Origin: Candidatus Apopatosoma intestinale
Lineage (GTDB): Bacteria > Bacillota > Clostridia > Oscillospirales > CAG-272
NCBI GenBank assembly: GCA_003524145.1
Contig: DODZ01000047.1
Span: 1 to 45,338, forward strand
Length of the DNA stretch: 45,338 nucleotides
Direction: 5' to 3'
Shown: positions 34,242 through 43,600 of the stretch, piece after piece
Numbering within the stretch: position 1 is the first letter of the stretch
Layout: the number at the start of each line of letters is the position of its first letter
Notes under the pieces: model-generated
Databases searched by the model: none
Told to the model about the DNA's origin: nothing
What the model saw: the letters and a program-made list of their open reading frames with translations, nothing else
Position numbers and translations under genes: made by a program

Positions 34242-35648
34242 CTACATTGTCATTCCGAAGTCTTCGTTTTCCTCCTCGTCTTCTTCAATATCTCCGTCTT
34301 CATCTTGCCCCACTCCGATTGCCATGCCGGCAATAATTCCGGCGGCAACGCCGAGAGCGGTTCCTGTATTTCCCCCTTCCCGCTCACGCTTTTCTTCCTC
34401 GGATTCATCGCCGTCTTCGAGAATATCCGTCAGGTTTTCAAGCCCACGTATGCCCATAAGAGCAAGGTCAGTATCATCGGAATTGCCGCGTACGCCATGC
34501 GAAGCCACCACAGTGCGTCGTCCCGTATGCTTCTTCTGCAGATAACTTTCGAGGCTTTTTCGCTCGCTTTCCCAACCTGTTCGGAGGCTTCCTCCGAGAT
34601 CTTTCGTATCGCCGCCGCTGTCGCCTCGTTCTGCGCCTGTATCGCCTTCGCAATCTGCTTGGCGTACTTGCCCGCCTCCGCCGCGAAAGCCGCTTTTTGT
34701 GCCTTCAGCTCGACTGACAGCTCCTCCAGACGGTTCACCGAAGCGATCAGCTCGTCCCACTCCGCGACGCTGATCTGTATCGTCGGTATTTCTTCTTCCA
34801 TCTGCATTTCCGCTTGAATTTCCGGCGGAATGTTTCTCGCCTTGAGCTTGTCCATATAGCTCTTCCCGGATTCTGAATTCATGTTCCATGTTCTCCTTTC
34901 GATATTTTTCATCAAATAAACTCTTGTCACGCACGCGCTTTTCCGTTCCGTCCTTGCTGCGGAGGATGTAGGTGATGTACTTTCTCTCGGGAGTCCATAC
35001 CATCTCATAGCTGTACTTTTTCATTTCTTCGCGGAACTGTGCCTGGGTTTTGGCTCTTGTCATGCAGAAATCTATTGTGGCACAGAGCGCCATTTTCATG
35101 CTGTTGCCGTTCAGCGCCGCGCGGTATTCCTTCGGTTTCATGCGTTGGGATTTAACTTTCGGATCGTATTCCCGAAGTACTTTCAGCCCGTGAGCCTGAC
35201 AGATTTCATCGCTTGCCCGACGCAGATCGGCAAGAAAAAATTTATTGTAATGCAGTTTCCGACCGTTATCAAGGTCATAAGCGCATATGATAATGTGATT
35301 GTGAAGATGTTCGCGGTCGATATGCGTGGCGACGATTGCTTCACGGTTGCCGAAGCTTTTGACAAGCTCCATCCCGATTTCGTTGACCTCCTGCGGAGAA
35401 ATATTTTCTCCGGGCATAAAAGACTGCACAAAATGATAAAAGCGAACGCCGCCCGCCGCGTGACCGAACACCTTTTGTGTGGCGAGGAACGATTCGTTTG
35501 CCATCTCGGGAATGCAGTTGTAGCCGGAAATATACGCAAGCTGTTCGCCTTCATCAAAGGTTTTTGACGGCTGCATACAGTAATCAAGCACACCTTTTTG
35601 TGCGCTCGGCGTCTGTACTTTTTCCGGAATACTTTCAACGACCGCCAT
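34242..35648 (-). CDS. mobA: Relaxase / mobilization nuclease (MOBP-like)
   Basis: ATG 35648 (MAVVESIPEK...) follows GGAGGACAAAATC; this start overlaps the end of mobC by 14 bp. The 468-aa protein has a candidate nicking Tyr23 (GVLDYCMQP) and the metal-binding histidine motif 'THIDREHLHNHII' (His109, 114, 116, 118). It would nick oriT and lead the strand into a recipient. The second half is hydrophilic and glycine-rich (~255-380), exactly where another gene is encoded in a different frame. The tail then returns to normal composition with a hydrophobic stretch 'TALGVAAGIIAGMAIGVG' and an acidic end. The relaxase frame is therefore probably translated to its stop at 34242. Confidence 0.9.
   Translation of the reverse strand: MAVVESIPEKVQTPSAQKGVLDYCMQPSKTFDEGEQLAYISGYNCIPEMANESFLATQKVFGHAAGGVRFYHFVQSFMPGENISPQEVNEIGMELVKSFGNREAIVATHIDREHLHNHIIICAYDLDNGRKLHYNKFFLADLRRASDEICQAHGLKVLREYDPKVKSQRMKPKEYRAALNGNSMKMALCATIDFCMTRAKTQAQFREEMKKYSYEMVWTPERKYITYILRSKDGTEKRVRDKSLFDEKYRKENMEHEFRIREELYGQAQGEKHSAGNSSGNADGRRNTDDTDQRRGVGRADRFGEPSGGAVSRAEGTKSGFRGGGGQVRQADCEGDTGAERGDSGGDTKDLGGSLRTGWESERKSLESYLQKKHTGRRTVVASHGVRGNSDDTDLALMGIRGLENLTDILEDGDESEEEKREREGGNTGTALGVAAGIIAGMAIGVGQDEDGDIEEDEEENEDFGMTM
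34430..34882 (-). CDS. MobB/MbeB-like protein encoded inside the relaxase gene
   Basis: This 150-aa frame (MNSESGKSYMDKLKARNIPP...) lies wholly within the relaxase gene in another frame. AAAGGAG lies 10 bases before its ATG at 34882. The protein is typical of a real gene: an acidic N-terminus, a long coiled coil ('LEELSVELKAQKAAFAAEAG', 'EASEQVGKASEKASK') and a C-terminal membrane helix ('MAYAAIPMILTLLLWAYVGL'). ColE1 and RSF1010 carry MbeB/MobB genes nested in mobA in the same way, encoding membrane-associated relaxosome helpers (established knowledge). Sequence kinship was not tested. Confidence 0.75.
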   Translation of the reverse strand: MNSESGKSYMDKLKARNIPPEIQAEMQMEEEIPTIQISVAEWDELIASVNRLEELSVELKAQKAAFAAEAGKYAKQIAKAIQAQNEATAAAIRKISEEASEQVGKASEKASKVICRRSIRDDALWWLRMAYAAIPMILTLLLWAYVGLKT

Positions 35649-35952
35649 GATTTTGTCCTCCGAGTGCTGCAAGAATTTTTCTGTAAACCGAAAGAAGCTG
35701 TGAAAGATCGGCAGAAGAAAAACGATTCTGATGTGCCAGCCGCGTGAGCTGATTGAGATTGTTGCCCTGATATTTCAGTTCACGGTTCAATTCCCGCAGA
35801 TCTTCATTGATGATAATCTTGCCGTCACGGCACATTTTGAGAATGAAATCCCGCATGGAAGGTGAGACGGCTTCGTACATTTTCTTCTGCAACTCCATTT
35901 TTTCTTCCACTGTGAGGCGGATTGTCAGGGTTTCTGTTTGTTTTCTGCTCAA
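35635..35952 (-). CDS. mobC: MobC-type relaxosome accessory protein, 105 aa
   Basis: The frame is open to 36105, but AAAGGAG six bases upstream of TTG 35952 supports a start at MSRKQTETLTIRLTVEEK. The protein has a ribbon-helix-helix-like N-terminus and the MobC motif 'LKYQGNNLNQLTRLAHQN'. MobC proteins bind near oriT and help the relaxase open the strand. It overlaps the relaxase start by 14 bp, which implies coupled translation. The oriT-like hairpin lies 60 bp upstream of its start. Confidence 0.88.
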   Translation of the reverse strand: MSRKQTETLTIRLTVEEKMELQKKMYEAVSPSMRDFILKMCRDGKIIINEDLRELNRELKYQGNNLNQLTRLAHQNRFSSADLSQLLSVYRKILAALGGQNHGGR

Positions 35953-36011
35953 CGTTTTCTCCTTTCGCACATGTTTTTTGCTGTTGCTTCTCTGATTCGT
36001 TTCTTTTGGTT

Positions 36012-36044
36012 TACCTTTTCTTTTCGCAAAGAAAAGGTAAGTGG
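36012..36044 (+). other. Candidate oriT: hairpin followed by GGTAAGTG
   Basis: A perfect 13-bp stem (TTACCTTTTCTTT / AAAGAAAAGGTAA, loop TCGC) runs directly into GTGGG, giving GGTAAGTG at its edge. From memory, RSF1010-type oriT has a hairpin followed by GGTAAGTGCG with the nick just beyond. The position, between mobC and the next gene, fits. Confidence 0.5.
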
Positions 36045-36080
36045 GTTCGGGCTTCTGCCCGATTGTGTGCGGGAAGTGTG

Positions 36081-36145
36081 CCGCCGAAAGGCGGTGGACA
36101 TCCACGCGCTATGCTTGCCCCAGCCCCGGACGCAGAGCGCCGGGG
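36081..36145. repeat. Further small hairpins beside the oriT candidate
   Basis: CCGCC-GAAA-GGCGG (36081-36094), GTGGA-CA-TCCAC (36094-36105) and CCCCGG / CCGGGG (36124-36145). The rest of the gap up to 36259 shows no gene. Confidence 0.6.
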
Positions 36146-36259
36146 ATAACTGCAGAAGAAAAAAACGCGACTTTGCCTATATAACCTATTGTTCTTTTCT
36201 GCATATAAGATATATGGTTAAGACTTCTTGTTAGCACCACCATTTCAGACACCACCCGG

Positions 36260-36547
36260 TCACATTTTCAGCCGATACACATTGGAGCCGTAATCGCCCG
36301 CATTAGTGTATCGGTGAAATTTTTCAATCAGGTCTTTTTCGAGCAAAGCCTTGATTGCCTTGTCCACGGTTTCCTCTTTCCTGATTCCGCATCCGTTTGC
36401 GATATCTCTCCGGGAAGGAAAAGCCACATTGCTTTCCCGGTTCATACGACGACAAAGAAAACAATAGACGGCGATGTCCCGCGGCTTCAGACCGTATTCA
36501 AAGATTCTGTTGTCAACCATAAAGAAGTTTTTTCGCTTGCCCGCCAT
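36260..36547 (-). CDS. Winged-helix DNA-binding protein, 95 aa
   Basis: ATG 36547 follows AAAGGAG. The sequence 'MVDNRIFEYGLKPRDIAVYC', then 'AFPSRRDIANGCGIRKEETV' and 'KALLEKDLIEKFHRYTNAGD', is that of an HTH_36/replication-initiator-type winged helix. Such proteins start plasmid replication or regulate element genes; the short length suggests regulation. It has a consensus promoter (36578-36606) that may also drive mobC and the relaxase, and is divergent from the S24 repressor. Confidence 0.85.
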   Translation of the reverse strand: MAGKRKNFFMVDNRIFEYGLKPRDIAVYCFLCRRMNRESNVAFPSRRDIANGCGIRKEETVDKAIKALLEKDLIEKFHRYTNAGDYGSNVYRLKM

Positions 36548-36577
36548 ATTGTTCTCCTTTCTCCTTGTGTATTTGAT

Positions 36578-36606
36578 ATTATACTACAAAAATATTGTGT
36601 TGTCAA
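36578..36606 (-). promoter_or_regulatory. Promoter of the winged-helix gene and probably the mob genes
   Basis: Read on the minus strand: TTGACA (36601-36606), 17-bp spacer, TATAAT (36578-36583): full consensus. It ends 16 bp from the palindromic operator. Confidence 0.88.
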
Positions 36607-36621
36607 TAGCCGCGCACAAAA

Positions 36622-36652
36622 TAATTGTATTTGTTCTTGACAACTACAATTA
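36622..36652. promoter_or_regulatory. 31-bp palindromic operator over the repressor promoter
   Basis: TAATTGTATTTGT (36622-36634) and ACAACTACAATTA (36640-36652) are inverted copies at 12 of 13 positions around TCTTG. The right arm covers the -35 box of the repressor gene, so the S24 repressor probably controls its own promoter and perhaps the divergent one. Confidence 0.75.
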
Positions 36653-36665
36653 GATGTGGTATACT
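36637..36665 (+). promoter_or_regulatory. Promoter of the S24 repressor
   Basis: TTGACA (36637-36642), 17-bp spacer, TATACT (36660-36665). Confidence 0.88.
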
Positions 36666-36696
36666 GTATGCGTAATAAAATTCGGAGGAATCTTGT

Positions 36697-37404
36697 ATGA
36701 GCGTAATAGGCGAACAGATTAAAAAATACAGAGGTATCCGCGGCATGACGCAGCAGGAGATTGCCGATGCGCTCGGCGAAAGCTCCGGCAGGGTGATATA
36801 CAATTGGGAAAAGGGAATCGGTCGCCCCGACTGTGACAAGCTGGCGAAGCTCTGTGATCTCCTCGGCGTGTCCGCAGACGAGATGATCGGTTGCCGCTCA
36901 ATGTCGGAACGTCCGACGGCTGCCGAATGGGAGACGATAAAAAAATACCGCGTCCTTGACGAACACGGTAAAGAAATTGTGGATTATCTGATCGACAGCG
37001 AGTACAGGCGAGTATCTGCGACCGGCAGGAAAGCCAAGTGCCGTATGCTGAGAATGGATTATTACACGCTTCCTGCTTCGGCAGGCACGGGCAATATCCT
37101 TGACAGTGAGCTTGCCGAGGAGATTCTTGTTCCCGAATCCAAGGAAGCGGAGAAGGCGGACTTTGTGATTTCGGTCGGCGGCGACAGCATGGAGCCGACC
37201 TACCACGACGGAGACAAGGTGTTTGTTGAAAAATGCGACTCCGTCGATGTCGGCGAGATCGGTATCTTCGTTGTAAACGGCGATGTCTTCATCAAGGAGC
37301 GCGGCAACGGTTGTCTGATCTCGCATAACGAAAAGTATAAGCCCATACGCCTCTCCGAGCATGACAGCGTGTTCTGCTGCGGAAGAGTTGTGGGGAGGGT
37401 ATAA
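36697..37404 (+). CDS. LexA/CI-type repressor (XRE HTH plus S24 peptidase), 235 aa
   Basis: ATG 36697 follows CGGAGGA. Residues ~5-62 are a Cro/CI-type HTH ('GMTQQEIADALGESSGRVIY', NWEKG). Residues ~120-235 are the S24 self-cleaving domain: cleavage site Ala129-Gly130 (PASAGTG), catalytic Ser164 (GGDSMEPTYHDGD) and Lys200 (GDVFIKERG). It is expected to repress element genes until RecA-dependent autocleavage after DNA damage (family knowledge). The palindrome on its -35 box is the likely binding site. It reads away from the mob genes and ends at a strong terminator. Confidence 0.93.
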   Translation: MSVIGEQIKKYRGIRGMTQQEIADALGESSGRVIYNWEKGIGRPDCDKLAKLCDLLGVSADEMIGCRSMSERPTAAEWETIKKYRVLDEHGKEIVDYLIDSEYRRVSATGRKAKCRMLRMDYYTLPASAGTGNILDSELAEEILVPESKEAEKADFVISVGGDSMEPTYHDGDKVFVEKCDSVDVGEIGIFVVNGDVFIKERGNGCLISHNEKYKPIRLSEHDSVFCCGRVVGRV

Positions 37405-37420
37405 TAATGAATAAGAAAAG

Positions 37421-37456
37421 GCGGTCTTTCCGGGTAATCGGAAAGACCGCTTTTTT
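37421..37456 (+). terminator. Intrinsic terminator of the S24 repressor gene
   Basis: A perfect 12-bp stem (GCGGTCTTTCCG / CGGAAAGACCGC, 6-nt loop) followed by six Ts. Confidence 0.95.
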
Positions 37457-37571
37457 GTATAATGAAAGCCACTTGTTAAGCTGTTAAATATAACTTATCA
37501 GCACATGTTTCTTGTTGAAAGAATATAAGTGCCTGACAGTCCAAAATAAAGAAATAATTCAGCTGGTATAG

Positions 37572-37600
37572 TTGACATTCATAACATATGGTATTATAAT
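37572..37600 (+). promoter_or_regulatory. Promoter of the protease-LRR gene
   Basis: TTGACA (37572-37577), 17-bp spacer, TATAAT (37595-37600): full consensus. The preceding TATAG makes TATAGTTGACAT, the same 12-mer found at the promoters of XRE regulators A and B and at the orphan promoter. Confidence 0.9.
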
Positions 37601-37668
37601 AAAAATATATATTGTTTATATAATAATTATGTAAGCAAAAACATATAAAACATCTCAAGGAGCGGAAT

Positions 37669-40600
37669 ATGAGAAAGACAATCGGAAGAAGAGCATTGAT
37701 TATAACACTGATTGCGGCATTGCTCTGCATTGCCGTGGCGGTGGGCATTGTCTTCATCAGAGAAGCACGGCTTTCTGGCGAGCAGAATGAACTACTCAGC
37801 GAACTCGACAGCAGAGCCGGTGAATATGATGATAGCAGTATAGTCCTGCGCGCCACATCAAAGGCAAAGGCAGAGAAGCTGGCGGAGAGATTCGGAGCGA
37901 GACTGAGAATCACTTCCGACGGCAAATATGCCACGCTTACTTTGCCTGAGGGCGTGAGCATCAGAGATATATGTGCCGACAAGGAAAATCGCGCATATCT
38001 CTCGCAGATAACGCCGGACTACAAGGCAAGCATATCGGATATAGACGAAATTTCGGAGAAGTATGTCAGACCGACAACCACTCCGAATTACAGCATATCC
38101 GATAACGGCTATGACTTGCAGAATTATCTGCGCTATCTCAATATCGGAGATGTATGGCAAAATTATCGCGGAGACGGCGTTACCGTAGCCGTGATAGATA
38201 CGGGTATCGATACCGATCATCCCGAATTTGCCGGCAGGATAAGCGAATATTCCTATAATGCTACATATGACAAGATAGTCAAGGACTACACGGCGGCAGA
38301 CGGCGGCTATGACTGGTCGCTTGTCGAGGATGTCGTCGGTCACGGAACAGCCGTAACGGGCGTTATCGCCGCGGCGATGGATGGGCAGGGAACAGTCGGC
38401 ATAGCTCCGCAGGTAAACATCATAGTGATAAAAGCCGAGTGCGATGCAAACGGCAGATTCCTGCGCGGCTCTGATCTTGTATTCGGTCTTTACTATGCTA
38501 TCGAGCGCGATGTCGATGTAGTAAATATGTCGTTTGGCGGCGGAGGAGATTTCAGTGCGCCCGTGCGCCTCGGCGTAGACAGCGACATACTCATGGTAGC
38601 GGCGGCGGGCAACGATTCTACTTCAGCACCGCAACAGCCCGCATCCTGCGAAGGTGTTATCGGTGTCGGCGCACTCGAAGCCGACGGCTGGAATCTTGCC
38701 TCCTACTCAAACTTCGGCGAGAATACAAATCTTGTGGCTCCCGGCACTGTATATACTGCGGCGGCAGGCGGCGGCTACAGGACGATGAACGGAACATCGT
38801 TTTCCTCTCCGATAGTTGCGGCGGCACTCGCTCTTATGAAATCAAACGGGGAATATAAATATTCCTCAAACGAGGTATTGGAAGAGATACTCTATGCTTC
38901 CTGCTATGACCTCGGCGATCTCGGTCCAGATTTCTATTATGGTTACGGCGCACTCGATATATCCGCACTGTTGCTTGAAGAAAAAGGCACGGTAACCTTT
39001 AATATGCTTACGGATGAACTGGAAAATACAACGCAGGTATTTGTCCGTTCGCATACGCTTCAGAATATGCCTGAGCCCGAGAGACTTTATGCTGTTTTCG
39101 ACGGCTGGTACTATGATATCCACTGCACAGAGGAATACAACTGGTATGAGGATGAGTTTAATTCGGATATAACGCTCTATGCAAACTGGGTAAATGAAGA
39201 TGACGGCGTTCCTTTCACATATGTTACGCTTGATGACGGCACTATCGAGATAAGAAGCTATACGGGCAAGCGCAGATATATCACTGTGCCCGAGGAAATA
39301 GAGGGAAAAGCAGTTTCGAGCATAGGCGAGTTTGCTTTCGAGGGAGAAACGCGGCTTCGCGAGGTGAGATTGCCTTCCCGCCTGCGCAGAATAAGAACAG
39401 GTGCCTTTGCGGGATGCACGAATCTCTATAAAATAGATATACCCGCGTCGGTGACGGAAATAGGCGCTTCCGCCTTTTCGAATGCGGTTCGTCTCGGCAC
39501 TCTTGCCATCCCTGCGGACAGCAACCTTATCAGTATCGGTGACAATGCTTTTGCAAACTGCACAAAGCTTCGCCGTGTGGACCTTCCCGCTTCGCTCAAG
39601 AGCGTGAACGGCTCCGCATTCTTCGGTACTACCTCCAATATGGAGATAAATGCAGCGCCGAAAAATAAGCATTTTGTTTCGATTGACGGCGTGCTTTTCA
39701 ACTATACAAAGAGCATGATAGTGGCATATCCCGCAGGCAGAACAGCGGCATATACCGTTCCCGAAAATGTCAGATATATAGGCTCATGTGCCTTTGCATA
39801 TACAAAAGCTTCGTCGGTTGACCTCGGAAACGTGACGGAAATAGGCGACAGTGCCTTTGCCGCAAGCTCGCTTTCGGCTGTTGTAATCCCCGATACGGTT
39901 ATCAGCATGGGACAATATGCTTTCCAGAGCAGCGCATACCTCTCCTCTGTGAAGATAGGCAACGGACTGAGGAGCATATCAAAAGAAGCATTTGAATATT
40001 GCAGCAATCTTTCCGAAATAACGATTCCGGCGGGAATCGAAAGCATAGGTGGAGCTGCATTTAAGTCTGCAGGACTCGGAAAACTTATTTTTGAGAATAA
40101 CAGCAGGCTGAAAGTGATAGCAGGCGCGGCATTTTACGGATGTCCACTTACCTCTGTGAATTTTCCCGATTCGCTTATGAATATAGGTGATAGCGCGTTT
40201 TTCAAGTGCAGCCTTAGCTCAATATCGTTCGGAGAGGGAAGCAGTCTCCAGATCATTGGAGCGGAGGCATTCCGATATGCGCTGCTTGCCACGGTTGCTT
40301 TCCCCGCAAATATCCGCACGATAGGCGACTATGCTTTCGCCGATACGGCGATCGCGGGTTCTGTTACCGTTCCCGCTTCGCTTGAATCGCTCGGCGGCGG
40401 TGCATTCGGTGCCTGCCATGCGCTTACCGAAATCAAAGTTGAGAGCGGAAACAAAATATATGCGGACATAGACGGCGTAGTATATACCAAGGACGGCAAG
40501 GTAGTAATCGCATATCCTGCGGGAAATCCTGCCGAAAACTATACAGTGCTCGACGGAACGCAGAAGATAGGTGTCGCCGCATTTTACGGCTCGTGGAACC

Positions 40601-43600
40601 TGCGCGGTGTAGCTGTACCGGCGGGTGTAGACGAATTTTATGAATACGCTTTCTTTGATTGCGAGAAAGTCTGCGGATATTCGCTTCCCGATACGCTTGA
40701 AACGGTGGGACCGTATTCCATGGCGAAAAACTACAGTCTCAGCAGTGTTTCACTTCCCGACAGCGTTATAAATATAGGCAGATATGCCTTTGCATACGAC
40801 AGCTCGCTCTATACGGTATATATAAGCGATACATCAAAGCTGGCAAGAATCTCGTTTGCTTCATTTGCGCTTTCAGGAATACAGACGATGCGTATCCCCG
40901 CAAATGTCTCCACGGTGGCACAGTATGCCTTTGAGGGATGCAAGCAGCTGACAAGCGTGACATTTGCCGCAGGAAGCAAACTGCAGAGCATTTCGGCATA
41001 TTTCTTCCTCGGATGCGACAGTATACAGAATATCACATTTGAAAACGGCAGTGCCCTCACATCGATACAGGCACACGGACTTGAGGGGATGAAAAATCTT
41101 ACCTCGATAGATTTCGGCGATGCAAGACTGACTAATATCGATAACTATGCTTTCAGATACTGTTCTTCGCTTGCGACACTGAATCTGCCCGATACACTTA
41201 TAAATATAGGAAGATTTGCTTTCTATAAATGCACGGCACTTTCTTCGCTTACCGTTCCCGAGACGATAGAGCATATCGGTTCGTATGCTTTCCACGGAAC
41301 GGATAACTGCGCGCTGTATTTCTCGGGCGCCGAGCTTCCTTTCTATCTCGATGAAAACTGGGATGACGGACTCTCGGGCTATTATGTCGGCGTTTCGCAG
41401 ACGGTGGAATCGGGCGACTGGAAATATGCCATACTCAAAAACGGCAAGACAGCCATTCTCGAATATCTCGGAAACGAGAAGAATATAGACCTGCGCACGC
41501 TAAATATCGGAGAGATAAGCACTATCGGCGGTTATGCATTCTACGGAAAAAATCTCGAGAGCATAATTCTTCCCGAGAGCCTCACGCAGATACAGCGCTA
41601 TGCATTCGCCGAAAATACGGCTCTTGCAGGCATAACGATACCCGCAAATGTGAAGTATATCGCAAAATATGCTTTCCATAATACGGGCATCATGAATCTC
41701 ACATTCATGGGAAGCAATGTCAGCGTGATAGAGCAGTATGCTTTTGCATATACGAGAAAACTCACATCCGTGACACTTCCCGCGGGCATAGTGAAACTCG
41801 GCACATATGTATTCTACAGAAGCGGTATCGAATCCGTTGTATTTGCCGCCGGAACAACACTTACGGAGATACCCGAGGGTGCTTTCTCCGGCACAAAGCT
41901 TGCCGAGGTGACGATACCCGATAGCGTAACGCTTGTAAATCACAATGCTTTCCGCGATTGTACGGCACTCTGCCATCTGACGCTCGGCGCGGGCGAAAAC
42001 CTCCGCCTGATGAGCAATGTATTCTATAATACGAGCCTTGCCGCGGTTCATATTCCCGCAAATGTGGAATATATCGGCGAATATTGCTTCGTCGGTCTGC
42101 GTTCGCTTTCGGCATTCACGGTTGATGCGGCAAATCCGTATTATACGGCGCTCGGCGGACTGCTCTACAGCAAGGACGAACGCAAGATAATCGCCGCGCC
42201 CGCAGGCATCACGGGAACACTTTATGTTCCGAAGTCAACCGAGGTCATCGGTTTCGGCGCATTTGAAAACAGCCTTGCGGACAGCATCGTTTTTGACAGT
42301 GCCTCCAATATACTTTCTTTCGGTTATCGTGCATTCTACGGTGCAAAGAACCTGAGAGAGGTCACGGTACCTGCCACGGTTGTCGCGATAGATTATTATG
42401 CATTTGCGCAGTGCAGTAACCTTGAAACGGTGAAATTTGAAGAGGGAAGCAGACTTGCGGGCATTTATGAGGGTGCATTCTTCGGTTGCGGCAAGCTGAA
42501 AAATATCATTCTCGCGGATAATATAGTCGAGATATCGGATTATGCCTTTTACGGTTGTACTTCGCTTACGGAAATTCCTGTCAGCGATACGAGCATGATA
42601 AAGGGAATATATAGCTATGCCTTTGCATATTCGGGCATCTGCGGCGATTTCGCAACGCCGAAAACACTTATCGATATCGGCGATTATGCTTTCCGCGGAA
42701 CGAAAATAACGAGTGCTTTCATCCCCGATGACAATAAGCTTGACCTCATCATCGGCATAGGTGTATTTGAGGAATGCGAGGTGATGGAAAAAATAGATGT
42801 GCCTTTCCTCGGGGCAAGCTACGGCGATGAAGATATCTACTGGATAGGCTATATCTTCGGCGCAGGCGCACCGAGCGCAAATGCCACATATATCCCTCAG
42901 AGCCTGCGGACATATATCGCGCACGAGGGCGGAAATGAGAAGACATGCGAATATTGGAATGGTGGATATAAGAAAGTCGCAGAGACAAAGATAGAGAATA
43001 TCACTCTGCCGGACGGAACGACAGAGATAGGAGACAGCGCGTTTTCTGGTTGCGGCAGTCTTATAAGTATCGAAATACCGGATAGCGTGATGAGCATAGG
43101 AAGAAACGCATTTTACGGTTGTAGTAGCCTTACGAGTATTGCCATACCGGATGGGGTAACAAGCATAGGAGATTTTGCATTTTCAGATTGTGGGAGTCTC
43201 ACGAGCATCATGATATCGGATGGCGTGACAAGCATAGGAAATTATACATTTTACAGTTGCAGCAGCCTTTCGAGTATTACAATACCTGATAGCGTAGCAA
43301 GCATAGGCGAGCATGCATTTTACTATTGCAGTAGCATTACAAGTATCACGATACCGGATGGCGTAACGAGCATAGGTTATGGTGCATTTTCGGGTTGCAG
43401 TAGCCTAATAGGCATCGCAATACCTGATAGTGTAACGAGCATAGGAAGTAATGCATTTTACGGCTGCAGAAGCCTTACGAGCATCACGATACCGGATGGC
43501 GTAACGAGTATAGGTGATTGGGCATTTTCCAGTTGCAGTAGCCTCACGAGCATCACAATACCGGATGGCGTAACAAGCATAGGCGATTATGCATTCTCAT

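Larger units (their letters stand above)
31786..37456. mobile_element. Integrative mobilizable element (serine recombinase, MOBP-type relaxase)
   Basis: The left limit is the recombinase/spoVT junction near 31785. The right limit is unproven; 37456 is the end of the repressor's terminator. Modules in order: recombinase, 81-aa accessory protein, relaxase with overlapping MobB-like gene, MobC, oriT-like region, small HTH protein and a divergent S24 repressor. No type IV secretion genes are present, so transfer would need a helper. The interrupted spoVT 5' end is not found to the right, so the element may extend beyond the window or the far end may be rearranged. Confidence 0.75.

Noticed and set aside
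37457..37568. Search for the missing spoVT 5' end just right of the repressor terminator
   Set aside because: Neither strand encodes the SpoVT N-terminal motif here; only AT-rich sequence without a gene was seen, so the right end of the element stays undefined.
37476..43097. Many minus-strand frames of 60-270 aa opposite the protease-LRR gene
   Set aside because: They are periodic shadows of the LRR repeats and lack start signals.
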